DNA of 64,000 nucleotides, from the NCBI GenBank assembly GCA_019187225.1, contig JABAQQ010000019.1, positions 124,001 through 188,000 on the forward strand. Reading direction: 5' to 3'. Below are positions 36,129-44,472 of the stretch, in pieces. Under the pieces are notes generated by a model. It did not search any database. It saw only the letters and a program-made list of their open reading frames with translations, and had not been told where the DNA came from. The translations under genes and the position numbers were made by a program. Source of the stretch: Saprospiraceae bacterium. Its GTDB lineage: Bacteria > Bacteroidota > Bacteroidia > Chitinophagales > Saprospiraceae. Numbering within the stretch: position 1 is the stretch's first letter; the number at the start of each line of letters is the position of its first letter.

Positions 36129-36243
36129 AAATTACTCCTGATTGGGAGTGTTCGCTTGAGTGTGGCATACCTAAGCGAACTGAGTGGTTATCTATGAGGG
36201 TGGATAAACGCGATTTACGAGACAGCCTCTTAAGCGAAAACAC

Positions 36244-36933
36244 ATGAGTAGTTTACCCGACATCGCTATCTGCAGCGAATCCGCTGTCGCCGTCACTTAC
36301 GGCGACAGGATTGACCCGGAGATACACCAAAAAGTGCTGGCGTTCAACGACCGGCTTTTGAACGATCCTTTCCCCGGCCTGCAGGCGGTCGTACCGGCCT
36401 ATGCCTCCGTCACCGTTTTTTTCGATCCGGTTGTGGTAAAAGAAAATTGGCCCCGCGAAACCTCTTCCGCTCATGTAGTTCGCGCGTTGTTAGAAGACCG
36501 GCTAATCCAATCCCCAATCCGCAATCCGCAATCCGCAATCCCCAATCCCCAATCCCCAATCATCGAGATCCCGATGCAATATGACGGCCCCGACCTGGCC
36601 GGGGTCGCCGGGAAATTGCAACTTTCTGAAAATGAGGTTGTCCGGCTTCACTCCGGCACGGTTTACACGGTTTTTATGATCGGCTTTTTACCCGGCTTCC
36701 CTTATCTCGGTCCTTTGCCGGAAGCGCTCCGGTTGCCCCGGCGTGACACGCCGCGCCTGCGCGTTCCTGCCGGTTCAGTTGCCATCGCCGGAGATCAAAC
36801 AGGTATCTATCCCCAGGCGTCGCCCGGCGGCTGGCATCTCATCGGACACACGGATTCCCGGCTTTTTGATCCCAAAGAAAGACCGCCCGCGCGTTTGCAG
36901 CCGGGGATGCGGGTGCGGTTTGTTGAAATTTGA
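36244..36933 (+). CDS. pxpB: 5-oxoprolinase subunit PxpB
   Basis: Subunit of the PxpABC 5-oxoprolinase, which converts 5-oxoproline to glutamate with ATP. The 229-residue KipI-like protein has [16 protein letters not shown] near the start and the family block [15 protein letters not shown]...[22 protein letters not shown] followed by [17 protein letters not shown]. Between the two parts, residues about 87-107 are coded by AATCCGC-type repeats (36502-36564). Start ATG 36244. pxpC, pxpA and an NRAMP-like transporter follow, as in the B. subtilis ycsFG-kip region. Confidence 0.94.
   Translation: MSSLPDIAICSESAVAVTYGDRIDPEIHQKVLAFNDRLLNDPFPGLQAVVPAYASVTVFFDPVVVKENWPRETSSAHVVRALLEDRLIQSPIRNPQSAIPNPQSPIIEIPMQYDGPDLAGVAGKLQLSENEVVRLHSGTVYTVFMIGFLPGFPYLGPLPEALRLPRRDTPRLRVPAGSVAIAGDQTGIYPQASPGGWHLIGHTDSRLFDPKERPPARLQPGMRVRFVEI
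36502..36564 (+). repeat. in-frame AATCCGC/AATCCCC heptamer array in pxpB
   Basis: About seven 7-nt words (AATCCGC, AATCCCC and CAATCCG registers) are translated as [15 protein letters not shown] between the two PxpB subregions. The phase of 7 gives a 7-residue peptide period. Confidence 0.9.
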
Positions 36934-36987
36934 GGTTGTTCGATATGGTTTGAAATCGTTTAAAGTAGTTTTTTAAGAATTATTCAA

Positions 36988-37992
36988 TTGAAAATCAGGA
37001 TCATAACACCCGGTCTGCTTGCTACCGTCCAGGATTTGGGCCGTCCCCAATGGCGGTCCGACGGCGTCCCCCTGGGCGGTGCAGCGGATGCGGTGAGCCA
37101 CCGGATCGCCAATTTCCTTGTGGGTAATAAAGCCGGTGCGGCAACATTGGAAATCGCGGGCGGAAGATTTACAGCGCAGGTAGAGCAGCCGGGCTGGTTG
37201 GCCGTTGCTGGCGCGGACGGTCAATTCCTGACGGACGAAAAAGAGGTTGGCTTTGGGCGATTGGTCTTCGCTCCAAACGGCGCAAGTCTGGACATCCGGC
37301 CCGGCTCCGGCTGCAACTATGCTTACCTCGCCGTTTCCGGCGGTTGGGACGTGCCGGAAGTGTTGAACAGCAAAAGCACTTGTCTTGCAGCGGGATTTGG
37401 CGGATGGGAAGGACGCGTGTTGAGGAAAGGGGATGTTTTAAGCGCGGCGGATGCGCCCCCGGAGTCCGAAATGCAGGGCGGATTGCAGCATGAAAGTGTC
37501 AGGAGCAGCAATTGGTTTGCCGGCAACCCGTTTTTCCGAAAAATGATGACTCCCGGTAGCAGGACTATTGTCATCCGGGTACTTGCCGGACCCGAAATTC
37601 ATTGGTGGAGCGAAACGCAACAGGAGCAGTTTTTCAAAACTCCTTTTACCGTTTCGGCCCGGCGCGACCGCATGGGCGTCCGGCTCGATGCGGAAGATGC
37701 TGTTTTTGGAAAAACTGAAATTATGCTCTCCACCGCCGTCTGTCCCGGCGCCATCCAGGTGCCGCCCGACGGCCACCCCTTTGTGCTGCTCGCCGATGCG
37801 CAAACGACGGGCGGTTATCCGCGCATCGCCCAGGTTATTGCAGTGGACATACCGCGCCTGGTACAAATCCCACCGGGGCAAGGCGTTTGTTTTCAAAAAG
37901 TTACGCTCGAAGAAGCGGAGCGATTGTTTTTTGAACAGGAAAATATGCTGCAAAAAATCCAACTTGCGCTGCGTTGGCGAGCGCTCAAATAA
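36988..37992 (+). CDS. pxpC: 5-oxoprolinase subunit PxpC
   Basis: Biotin-dependent carboxyltransferase-like (KipA/allophanate hydrolase C-terminal) subunit, 334 residues. It begins IRIITPGLLATVQDLGRPQWRSDGVPLGGAAD, then ANFLVGNKAGAATLEI, RRDRMGVRLDAED and HPFVLLADAQTTGGYPRIAQV, as in other PxpC proteins. The only start fitting the family N-terminus is TTG 36988; no ATG is nearby. It acts with PxpB and PxpA in the cytoplasm. Confidence 0.94.
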   Translation: MKIRIITPGLLATVQDLGRPQWRSDGVPLGGAADAVSHRIANFLVGNKAGAATLEIAGGRFTAQVEQPGWLAVAGADGQFLTDEKEVGFGRLVFAPNGASLDIRPGSGCNYAYLAVSGGWDVPEVLNSKSTCLAAGFGGWEGRVLRKGDVLSAADAPPESEMQGGLQHESVRSSNWFAGNPFFRKMMTPGSRTIVIRVLAGPEIHWWSETQQEQFFKTPFTVSARRDRMGVRLDAEDAVFGKTEIMLSTAVCPGAIQVPPDGHPFVLLADAQTTGGYPRIAQVIAVDIPRLVQIPPGQGVCFQKVTLEEAERLFFEQENMLQKIQLALRWRALK

Positions 37993-38037
37993 CCGCATCA
38001 CCAAATAACCGCATCACCAATAATCAAATCACCAACA
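37993..38037 (+). repeat. direct repeat spacer pxpC-pxpA
   Basis: CGCATCACCAAATAAC occurs in tandem and decays into CATCACCAATAATCAAATCA, ending 3 bases before the pxpA ATG. A/C-rich arm only. Confidence 0.75.
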
Positions 38038-38040
38038 ACC

Positions 38041-38793
38041 ATGACGATTGACTTGAATTGCGACATGGGCGAAAGCTTCGGCGCCTGGCCACTGGGCAAC
38101 GATGCTGCGTTGATGCAATACATCACTTCGGCCAACATCGCCTGCGGCTTTCACGCGGGCGACCCGCTCATCATGCGCAAAACGGTACAGTTGGCGCTGA
38201 AATACCACGTCGCCATTGGCGCGCATCCCGGGTTTCCTGACCTGCAGGGCTTCGGACGGAGGGAGATAAAAATGTCGCCTGAAGAAGTATTTACCATGAC
38301 GCTCTATCAAATTGGCGCTTTGCAAGCCATTGTCCGGGCGGAAGGCGGCGCACTGCATCACGTGAAGCCGCACGGCGCGCTTTACAATATGGCGGCTCAA
38401 GACAGGAAATTGGCCGACGCCATCGCCCGCGCTACCCGGCAGGCGGGGGCTGACCTGGTGCTTTATGGCCTCAGCGGCAGCGTGCTCATCGAAGCGGCAA
38501 AAGCCATTGGTCTGCGCACGGCGAACGAAGTTTTTGCAGATCGCAGTTATCAGGACGACGGTTCACTCACGCCGCGCAACCGGCCGGACGCTTTGATAGA
38601 AGATACAGTGGCAGCCGTTGAGCAGGCGATGGGAATGGTTCGGAAACAGAGCGTTGTCAGTACCGGCGGGAAATTGGTCAGTCTCGTTGCAGAAACAATT
38701 TGCCTGCATGGTGACGGTGCGCATGCGGTCGAATTTGCAGCAGCCATTCATGCGGCACTGAAGGGAGAAGCTATTCAACTGAAAGCACCTTGA
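38041..38793 (+). CDS. pxpA: 5-oxoprolinase subunit PxpA (LamB/YcsF family)
   Basis: Subunit of 250 residues of the ATP-dependent 5-oxoprolinase. Hallmarks are TIDLNCDMGESFGAWPLGND at the N-terminus, SANIACGFHAGDPLIM, GAHPGFPDLQGFGRR, VKPHGALYN and ADRSYQDDGSLTPR. The Asp and His residues in the first motifs form the presumed active site. Start ATG 38041. The complete pxpBCA set makes 5-oxoproline removal a confident prediction. Confidence 0.96.
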   Translation: MTIDLNCDMGESFGAWPLGNDAALMQYITSANIACGFHAGDPLIMRKTVQLALKYHVAIGAHPGFPDLQGFGRREIKMSPEEVFTMTLYQIGALQAIVRAEGGALHHVKPHGALYNMAAQDRKLADAIARATRQAGADLVLYGLSGSVLIEAAKAIGLRTANEVFADRSYQDDGSLTPRNRPDALIEDTVAAVEQAMGMVRKQSVVSTGGKLVSLVAETICLHGDGAHAVEFAAAIHAALKGEAIQLKAP

Positions 38794-38812
38794 ATTAAGT
38801 GCGCAGGTAATT

Positions 38813-38884
38813 TAAACACATAGAAACATAGTACACATAGACCTTTGATTTCTAGAACAATGTGCTCTATGTGCCTATATGTTT
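38813..38884. repeat. ACACATAG/CTATGTG inverted spacer before the transporter gene
   Basis: CACATAGAAACATAGTACAC on the left and CTATGTGCCTATATG on the right can pair. Unlike most spacers here, the A/C-rich arm comes first and the G/T-rich arm second. Confidence 0.65.
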
Positions 38885-38898
38885 AATATAAAATAAAT

Positions 38899-40128
38899 GT
38901 GTTCGATCACTTAAATTTGAGACCTGCTTGTTTGAGAAATTCGCAGATTGCTTCCCGCTCCCTCCGCCTTTCGGGCGTCTCGCTCGGCGCTGCTTTTCTG
39001 ATGGCCACCTCAGCCATCGGACCGGGTTTTTTGACCCAAACCACGGTGTTCACGGCTGATTTGGGCGCGGCCTTTGGCTTTGTCATCCTCCTGTCGGTAC
39101 TGCTCGATATGGGCGCCCAGGTAAATATCTGGCGTGTGGTGGCGGTTTCGGGGGAACGTGCGCCGGTCATCGCAGGGCGGGTATTGCCGGGGCTGGGTCA
39201 TTTGCTCACGTTGCTGATCGTGTTGGGCGGGCTGGCCTTCAACATCGGCAATGTGGCCGGTGCAGGGCTGGGATTGCAGGTGTTTGCAGGTATACCGGCC
39301 GGATGGGGCGCTGCTTTGAGCGGTTTGTTGGCGATGGGGCTGTTTATGCGGCGGGAAGCGGGCAAAGCAGTGGACTGGTTTGTGCGGGCGCTTGGTGCTC
39401 TGATGATCGTGCTGACGGCATGGGTGGCATTTTCAGCGCATCCACCGCTCGGAGAAGTGGCAGTGCAGACCTTTTTCCCCGATAAAACCGACCCGGTGGC
39501 GATATTGACCATCGTCGGCGGCACAGTAGGCGGTTATATTTCATTTGCCGGGGCGCACCGTTTGCTGGAAGCGGGGTTGAGTGGCCGGGAAAACATACAG
39601 GCTGTGACGCGAAGCGCTTTCACCGGAATCGGTGTGGCGACCCTGATGCGGGTGCTCTTGTTCCTGGCAGCGTTGGGAGTGGTATCCGGCGGCGCAGCAA
39701 TTGATCCCTCCAATCCACCCGCCTCGATGTTCCGGGCGGCGGCGGGCGAATGGGGTTATCGCTTTTTCGGATTGGTGATGTGGTCGGCTGCCGTTACTTC
39801 GGTTGTGGGCTGCACCTTTACTTCGGTTTCGTTTTTGACCGCTTCGCTGAAAGGGTTAGAGCGCAATAAAACCTTGCTTATCTTTTGTTTTGTTGCGTTC
39901 TCTGTTGCGGTTTTTCTGACAGTCGGGCAACCCGTGAAAACCCTCATCGTGGCGGGCGCTTTGAACGGTCTCATTCTGCCGCTTGCATTGGCGGCGATGC
40001 TGGTGGCCGTCCGGCGGGAGGATGTCAACAAAGGTTATCGCCTGGCATTGGGCTGGCAAACGGCGGGTTGGGCTGTGGTGGCGGTGATGGCCATAATGGC
40101 GGCAAAAGCAATTGAACAATTGATGTAG
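38899..40128 (+). CDS. NRAMP-family transporter linked to 5-oxoprolinase genes
   Basis: Integral membrane protein of about 409 residues with some eleven hydrophobic helices. The first has the NRAMP-like SAIGPGFLTQTTVFTADLGAAFGF. In canonical metal-transporting NRAMPs this helix carries DPGN; here the Asp and Asn are missing, so divalent metal transport is doubtful. The place after pxpA mirrors ycsG next to ycsF in B. subtilis, and uptake of 5-oxoproline or a related acid, perhaps with a cation, is a reasonable guess (inference). Start is uncertain: GTG 38899 is used because later ATGs (39001) would cut the first helix. Confidence 0.82.
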   Translation: MFDHLNLRPACLRNSQIASRSLRLSGVSLGAAFLMATSAIGPGFLTQTTVFTADLGAAFGFVILLSVLLDMGAQVNIWRVVAVSGERAPVIAGRVLPGLGHLLTLLIVLGGLAFNIGNVAGAGLGLQVFAGIPAGWGAALSGLLAMGLFMRREAGKAVDWFVRALGALMIVLTAWVAFSAHPPLGEVAVQTFFPDKTDPVAILTIVGGTVGGYISFAGAHRLLEAGLSGRENIQAVTRSAFTGIGVATLMRVLLFLAALGVVSGGAAIDPSNPPASMFRAAAGEWGYRFFGLVMWSAAVTSVVGCTFTSVSFLTASLKGLERNKTLLIFCFVAFSVAVFLTVGQPVKTLIVAGALNGLILPLALAAMLVAVRREDVNKGYRLALGWQTAGWAVVAVMAIMAAKAIEQLM

Positions 40129-40141
40129 CCACTTTCTCTTC

Positions 40142-40714
40142 TTAAAACAACTCCCGCTCCACGATTTCGCAGATGATGTGGCCGAGGAGAATATGCGATT
40201 CCTGAATGCGTGGGGTGTCGGTGGATGGCACGTTCAGCAATATGTCGCACAACCCGGCCATTTTACCGCCGGTAGCGCCAGTGAAACCCACGACAGCCAT
40301 ACCCCGACTTTTAGCCTTTTCAATGGCTTTCAGAATATTGGGTGAATTACCGGATGTACTGAATGCCGCCAGCACATCGCCCGGGCGACCGGCGGCTTCC
40401 GTCATGCGGGCAAATACGTCTTCGTAACCGTAGTCGTTGGCTACAGCCGTCACGAACGATGAATTGACGTGCAATGCTTCGGCATAGAGTGGTGGCCGGT
40501 CGGTATAAAATCGCCCGGAGAGTTCCGCTGCGAGGTGTTGGGCATCGGCTGCACTGCCGCCATTTCCGCAAAACAACACTTTGCCACCGCTTCGAAAGGC
40601 CTTGATGAAGGTTTGCGCCGCCTGTTCTGTTTTTTCTAAAAAAGATGTGTCCGCCAGAATGCTTTGTTTAACGGCGATGCTTTCACGGATGGACCTCTGA
40701 ATCAGATCGTTCAT
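40142..40714 (-). CDS. gmhA: phosphoheptose isomerase-like SIS protein
   Basis: SIS-domain protein of 190 residues, the size of GmhA, which converts sedoheptulose 7-phosphate to D-glycero-D-manno-heptose 7-phosphate for lipopolysaccharide core. Motifs: VLFCGNGGSAADAQHLAAELSGRF, FSTSGNSPNI, and a C-terminal ESHILLGHIICEIVE with the His/Glu residues of the active site. ATG 40714 matches the family start; ATG 40753 in frame would add 13 residues. It is the last gene of a minus operon with the isoprenoid-fold enzyme. Confidence 0.88.
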   Translation of the reverse strand: MNDLIQRSIRESIAVKQSILADTSFLEKTEQAAQTFIKAFRSGGKVLFCGNGGSAADAQHLAAELSGRFYTDRPPLYAEALHVNSSFVTAVANDYGYEDVFARMTEAAGRPGDVLAAFSTSGNSPNILKAIEKAKSRGMAVVGFTGATGGKMAGLCDILLNVPSTDTPRIQESHILLGHIICEIVERELF

Positions 40715-40761
40715 TTTCAATGAAATAAGAATAGTTTTTTCATACGACTTCATTTCCTTCT

Positions 40762-41868
40762 CTAATGCGCTCGCACCAGTTCAAGGATAGCCCGTGTCCG
40801 GTTGGCCCATCGTTCCATATCCACAACCATGGCGGCGCGGTCGTCCAGCGGCAAAGTTCCGTGCTTTTTTTGCAAATCGGCATAGTGGCGCAGGCAAACG
40901 CGGGTGATACTGACAAGAAAGTGGATGGCAGCGAGGGAAGATGATCTTCCACGTTTCGACCCCACCCCCTGTACCTCTCCCGGCGGGAAGGGAGCGGGGG
41001 AACGTTCCGGGGCATTTGCCGGGGCCTCCCTTGCAGTGTGGGAGGAGCCGGGGTTAAGCGCAAACGCCTTCTTCACTACATCTACCTGATTTTCAAAAAC
41101 ATTTCTCAGTCCCGATATATCATTCCTTTCGGCAAAAAAAGTAGCTAAGGTGACGGTTTTCGATTGCCGGTCGTGCCATAGGTCGAATATGTCGTCGCAA
41201 AGTTGTACGAGGTATCCGAATTGAAACAGGGCTTCCTGCTCCGCTTCCTCCAGCGGATGGGCTAAAACGCGCCGGAACAACAATACAGAAAAGCCCCCTT
41301 TTTCTGCCGTGATCCGTTCCAGATCCGCCATCCGCCATCCGTGATCCGCCATCCGCAATCTACCATCCCCGTTTTGCCTTTCCGCAGTTTCCACATTGAA
41401 CACACGATGCATAAATTCCTTGAACAGCATCAAACTGGCCGGCGGCAGTTCATTGTAGATATTTTGCAGAAAATGAAGCGCCAGTCCGCGCGGATCAGCC
41501 GCGCGGCCGTATTGCTCGGGATTATTCTGCCACAAGATGCCCGAATCATCGCGTCCGCGAAAAGCGTCCACCAGATCGTCGAAGAAGTAAGCGAGGGCGG
41601 CCAGGTTGGTGAACAGGTGTTTTTCATTCCGGCTGCGCGGGTAACCGCGCAGCATGCAAAACACGGCAGATAAATAGGTAGTACCGTAAAAATAATGTTT
41701 TAAACGGCGTTTTTCTTTGGAAGTCAATGCTTCGGGATTGGGGAGTGCCAGGTCGTGCAGGGCTTTGGTTTTGAAATAAAACCCTGCCCGCGCAAATGCC
41801 AGCGCCAACCAGACTGTAGCGTGCAAAAGATAATACCCATGGCGTAGGAGGCGGATCATCGAGGTCAT
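40762..41868 (-). CDS. class 1 isoprenoid biosynthesis-fold enzyme with repeat insertions
   Basis: All-helical protein of 368 residues with two Asp-rich motifs, FFDDLVD (95-101) and CDDIFD (224-229), spaced as in trans-prenyl synthases and terpene cyclases that bind diphosphate through Mg2+. The closest match by eye is the unassigned class 1 isoprenoid enzymes of Bacteroidota; product unknown. Two stretches look inserted: residues 163-185 coded by GGATGGC-type heptamers, and residues about 273-311, a low-complexity Pro/Ala/Arg segment. Without them the protein would be near 300 residues. It lies between a membrane acyltransferase (upstream) and gmhA. Start ATG 41868 or 41859. Confidence 0.75.
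   Translation of the reverse strand: MTSMIRLLRHGYYLLHATVWLALAFARAGFYFKTKALHDLALPNPEALTSKEKRRLKHYFYGTTYLSAVFCMLRGYPRSRNEKHLFTNLAALAYFFDDLVDAFRGRDDSGILWQNNPEQYGRAADPRGLALHFLQNIYNELPPASLMLFKEFMHRVFNVETAERQNGDGRLRMADHGWRMADLERITAEKGGFSVLLFRRVLAHPLEEAEQEALFQFGYLVQLCDDIFDLWHDRQSKTVTLATFFAERNDISGLRNVFENQVDVVKKAFALNPGSSHTAREAPANAPERSPAPFPPGEVQGVGSKRGRSSSLAAIHFLVSITRVCLRHYADLQKKHGTLPLDDRAAMVVDMERWANRTRAILELVRAH
40936..41052 (-). repeat. low-complexity in-frame insertion in the isoprenoid enzyme (second)
   Basis: The coding strand reads as GC-rich blocks such as CCCCCGCTCCC, GCCGGGAGAGG and GGGGGTGGGG, coding an SSHTAREAPANAPERSPAPF-like loop. It differs from the heptamer arrays and resembles the GGGAGAGG-type dispersed repeats found in many genomes. 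Confidence 0.5.
41314..41376 (-). repeat. in-frame GGATGGC/ATCCGCC heptamer array in the isoprenoid enzyme
   Basis: Plus strand: ATCCGCC, ATCCGCC, ATCCGTG, ATCCGCC, ATCCGCA, ATCTACC, ATCCCCG in register of 7. Coding strand product: NGDGRLRMADHGWRMADLER. Confidence 0.9.
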
Positions 41869-41898
41869 TACGTCATCAAAGTCATTAAATTTTGATCG

Positions 41899-42999
41899 TT
41901 ACGTAATTTTTTGCCCGCCGGGCAATACCCGAATGAATGCGATCAGTATGAACGACATGATCGTCACGAGGCAAATAACCATCGGTATGCCTGCAGCCGG
42001 ATGTATTTTTGTCTGCCAATATCCGATGTGCGACCACCAGTCCATCACCAGCACGTGCACGAAGTAAATGCCGAAACTCGTCACTGCGAACTCTTTTTCA
42101 ACATCGAGAAGGGGAGGGCGATTGAACGCCCATTTTGCTAATAAAAACCAGCCGGCGGCAGCCATAGCGCAATTGGGTGTGAGGTAGTCGTAAAAATAAG
42201 GGTGAAAAGTCCCTGCGTAGCTTTTGCTCGCCCACCAGGTGCCAATGGCGGTGATGGCCGTACCGACTGTGATCAGGCCAACCGCCACCCCTATCAATTG
42301 TTTTTCAGAAATGCGCCAGGGCTGGATACCCTCTACCCTCGACCCTCCACCTTCTACCGGCTTATTCCCCAGATAATATCCCAATACGAAATAACCGCAA
42401 TTGTTTGTAAACAACTCGAAATATACCCCGATGCTAATCCCGAAAAACACCCATAAAATCTTGTACAGCAGCGCCCCCACCGCCCAGGCGCTGAAGAAAT
42501 ACCAGTAGTCCTGCTCTTTCGCCCCCCGGATCCAGGGGCGGAGGACCGGGTAGACCAAGTACAATCCGATGATAAGATATATGAACCAAAGGTGATAGTG
42601 TACCGGCCTTTCCACGATGCCCCGGATGGCTTCGGCGACATTGGCCGGCGAGCCTTTTGCCCTGAAGTTGTAATAGCTGTAGAGCACCATCCAGAACAGG
42701 GCCGGGATGACCACGCGGCTGAAACGCCGTTTCAAAAAATCACCCAATGGATAGTCCTTTCCCAATAACAGGAACCCGCTCAACATCACAAACAGGGGAA
42801 CCGAAGGACGCGCCAGCGAATCCCAAAAATTGCCCGACCACCAGAAAAAGGTGTCATACTCGACATTGCCTTGCGCTACCGATCCGGCTACGTGAATGGC
42901 GACAACCATCACTGTAGCCAGGTTGCGCAGGCGATCGGCCCAGTGCAACGGTTGGCGGTTGACGTTAGAGGAAGGTATTGATTGGGTGGTAACAGTCAT
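41899..42999 (-). CDS. membrane acyltransferase (Acyltransferase 3 family)
   Basis: Integral membrane protein of 366 residues with about ten helices. The opening LHWADRLRNLATVMVVAIHVAGS holds the family Arg and the conserved His; ARPSVPLFVMLSGFLLLGK is the second signature. The family O-acetylates surface polysaccharides and other cell-surface molecules. A short G/T-rich repeat codes VEGGGSRVEG (residues 214-224) in a predicted loop. Start ATG 42999. It belongs to a four-gene minus series from the metallo-hydrolase to gmhA, suggesting an envelope role. Confidence 0.88.
   Translation of the reverse strand: MTVTTQSIPSSNVNRQPLHWADRLRNLATVMVVAIHVAGSVAQGNVEYDTFFWWSGNFWDSLARPSVPLFVMLSGFLLLGKDYPLGDFLKRRFSRVVIPALFWMVLYSYYNFRAKGSPANVAEAIRGIVERPVHYHLWFIYLIIGLYLVYPVLRPWIRGAKEQDYWYFFSAWAVGALLYKILWVFFGISIGVYFELFTNNCGYFVLGYYLGNKPVEGGGSRVEGIQPWRISEKQLIGVAVGLITVGTAITAIGTWWASKSYAGTFHPYFYDYLTPNCAMAAAGWFLLAKWAFNRPPLLDVEKEFAVTSFGIYFVHVLVMDWWSHIGYWQTKIHPAAGIPMVICLVTIMSFILIAFIRVLPGGQKIT
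42328..42360 (-). repeat. in-frame CCCTCTA/CCCTCGA/CCCTCCA heptamers in the acyltransferase
   Basis: Plus strand words ACCCTCT, ACCCTCG, ACCCTCC, ACCTTCT in register of 7 lie inside the coding region at a loop between membrane helices. Confidence 0.8.
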
Positions 43000-43048
43000 T
43001 GTGCGTCATTAAAGTCATTCTTTTCCGCATTCTGGGTAAACCTTCATA

Positions 43049-43810
43049 TTAAAATTCGATCTCCAGTCCGTCGTATGCCAGCGAAACACCCGGGGGTAAT
43101 TGTGTTTCCATTTCTCTTGCCAGTCCCATCTGATGGCTGATATGGGTGATCCATGCCCGGGTTGGCGCCATCTCCGCGATAAAAGCCAGGGCTTCTTCGA
43201 GATTCATGTGAACGGGGTGTTCCCGTTGGTGCAAAGCACTCGTTATCAGATATTTTGTTCCGGCAATTTTAGATTTTTCCGACTCAGGGACTGTTTTTAC
43301 ATCGGTCAGGTATGTTAAATTACCAAAGCGAAAGCCCAGGATTGGCAAGCGGCCGTGCATGATCCCGATGGGTTGAATTTTTATGCCGTCCATATTGATA
43401 GGTGTGTCTTTGTCGAGCGGGACCAATTCTATTCTGGGGGCGCCGGGCGTCGGTTCGCCGAAGATATATTCGAAGCGTCTGCGCACCTGTTCGGCGACGC
43501 GCGGCAGTGCATATACAGTCATGGGATGGCCGGTGCGAAAATTGAAAGGGCGCACGTCGTCCAGACCGATCACGTGATCGTTGTGTTCGTGTGTGAGCAA
43601 AATACCGTTCACATGGCGAATGCGGGCGCGGAGCATTTGTTGCCGGAAATCGGGGCCCGCATCTATGATGATATTGGTGTTGCCATCTGAAAGCAGCGCT
43701 GATGACCGCAGCCGGTTGTCGCGCGGGTCGGCGGAAATGCATGCTTCGCAATCGCACCCGATGACGGGGACGCCCTGCGAGGTGCCTGTGCCGAGGAGAG
43801 TGAGTTTCAA
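43049..43810 (-). CDS. metallo-beta-lactamase-fold hydrolase (PhnP-like)
   Basis: Metal-dependent hydrolase of 253 residues. It begins KLTLLGTGTSQGVPVIGCDCEAC, with the metal motif HEHNDH at 74-79 and further ligands in GRLPILGFRFGNLTYLTD and the C-terminal THISHQMG. The N-terminal GTGTSQGVP and paired cysteines are typical of PhnP-like phosphodiesterases. The start is TTG 43810, the only one that gives the family N-terminus; a near-consensus promoter box is 24 bases upstream. Substrate unknown. Confidence 0.88.
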   Translation of the reverse strand: MKLTLLGTGTSQGVPVIGCDCEACISADPRDNRLRSSALLSDGNTNIIIDAGPDFRQQMLRARIRHVNGILLTHEHNDHVIGLDDVRPFNFRTGHPMTVYALPRVAEQVRRRFEYIFGEPTPGAPRIELVPLDKDTPINMDGIKIQPIGIMHGRLPILGFRFGNLTYLTDVKTVPESEKSKIAGTKYLITSALHQREHPVHMNLEEALAFIAEMAPTRAWITHISHQMGLAREMETQLPPGVSLAYDGLEIEF

Positions 43811-43834
43811 GGTGCGATAAAGGAATTATGGTGC

Positions 43835-43843
43835 TGCAAACAT
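43835..43843 (-). promoter_or_regulatory. near-consensus -7 box GATGTTTGC of the metallo-hydrolase operon
   Basis: One mismatch to TAnnTTTGC on the minus strand, correctly placed for the TTG start at 43810 and for the acyltransferase-isoprenoid-gmhA series downstream. Confidence 0.45.
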
Positions 43844-44056
43844 CTCAAAAAATCATCCCTTCCGGGTAAATGTTTTCCGGTAAAGGCTGATAAAAGGGCA
43901 AATACCCTGTTTGGGGCAATTTGTCGTTTGCGTGACAAGACTCAAAAACGTTGCAATAAAAATGCACGCTGAAAAAACAAACACCCGTAATAGTTGCGTT
44001 CTTTCGCCATTCCACCATTTCGTTCATTAACCGATTTTATTCCCGCCATTTTTTTT

Positions 44057-44347
44057 ATGATGAATTATTTCAGATTAATCGAACCGTACCTCCATGGCCA
44101 CCTCAGCCCGGAAGAACAACAGGCATTTGAACGCCAACTCGTTCGCAACCCGGCGCTGGCCAATGAGTTTACCCTGCAATTCTCCTTGGTGCGGGTGTTG
44201 CTCGCTAATCCCGAATACCCCTTTCCCAAGTTCAAATCCTTTACCCGTAAGGCCGCGAACAAGCATTCCGACCAGATTTCCTGGTTTTGGCACGCTTGTG
44301 CGATTGCCATGTTAACCGGATTCTTCTTAGGCATCGTCCTTTCGTAA
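44057..44347 (+). CDS. small membrane protein, anti-sigma-factor-like N-terminus
   Basis: Protein of 96 residues. The N-terminal half (YFRLIEPYLHGHLSPEEQQAFERQL) has the helix pattern seen at the start of many anti-sigma or zf-HC2-like proteins of Bacteroidota, but no zinc ligands are visible. A single membrane helix ends the chain (ACAIAMLTGFFLGIVLS). ATG 44057 is preferred over 43994, which would add a non-family stretch. No sigma factor gene is adjacent. A strong terminator follows. Confidence 0.6.
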   Translation: MMNYFRLIEPYLHGHLSPEEQQAFERQLVRNPALANEFTLQFSLVRVLLANPEYPFPKFKSFTRKAANKHSDQISWFWHACAIAMLTGFFLGIVLS

Positions 44348-44389
44348 CAGTTGGGGCGTTTACCTATTCCAGTCCAGTCAGTCATTTGT

Positions 44390-44418
44390 CCGCCCGGAGC
44401 GCATCCCGCTTCGGGCGG
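44390..44418 (+). terminator. GC-rich bulged hairpin after the small membrane protein gene
   Basis: CCGCCCG (44390-44396) pairs with CGGGCGG (44412-44418), with an inner AGCG/CGCT stem, followed by GTATCTTTTA on the plus strand. Confidence 0.7.
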
Positions 44419-44472
44419 GTATCTTTTATACTGCCATTGCTTTACCCGCCGTAGCCTGGGCGAAGGCAGGTG

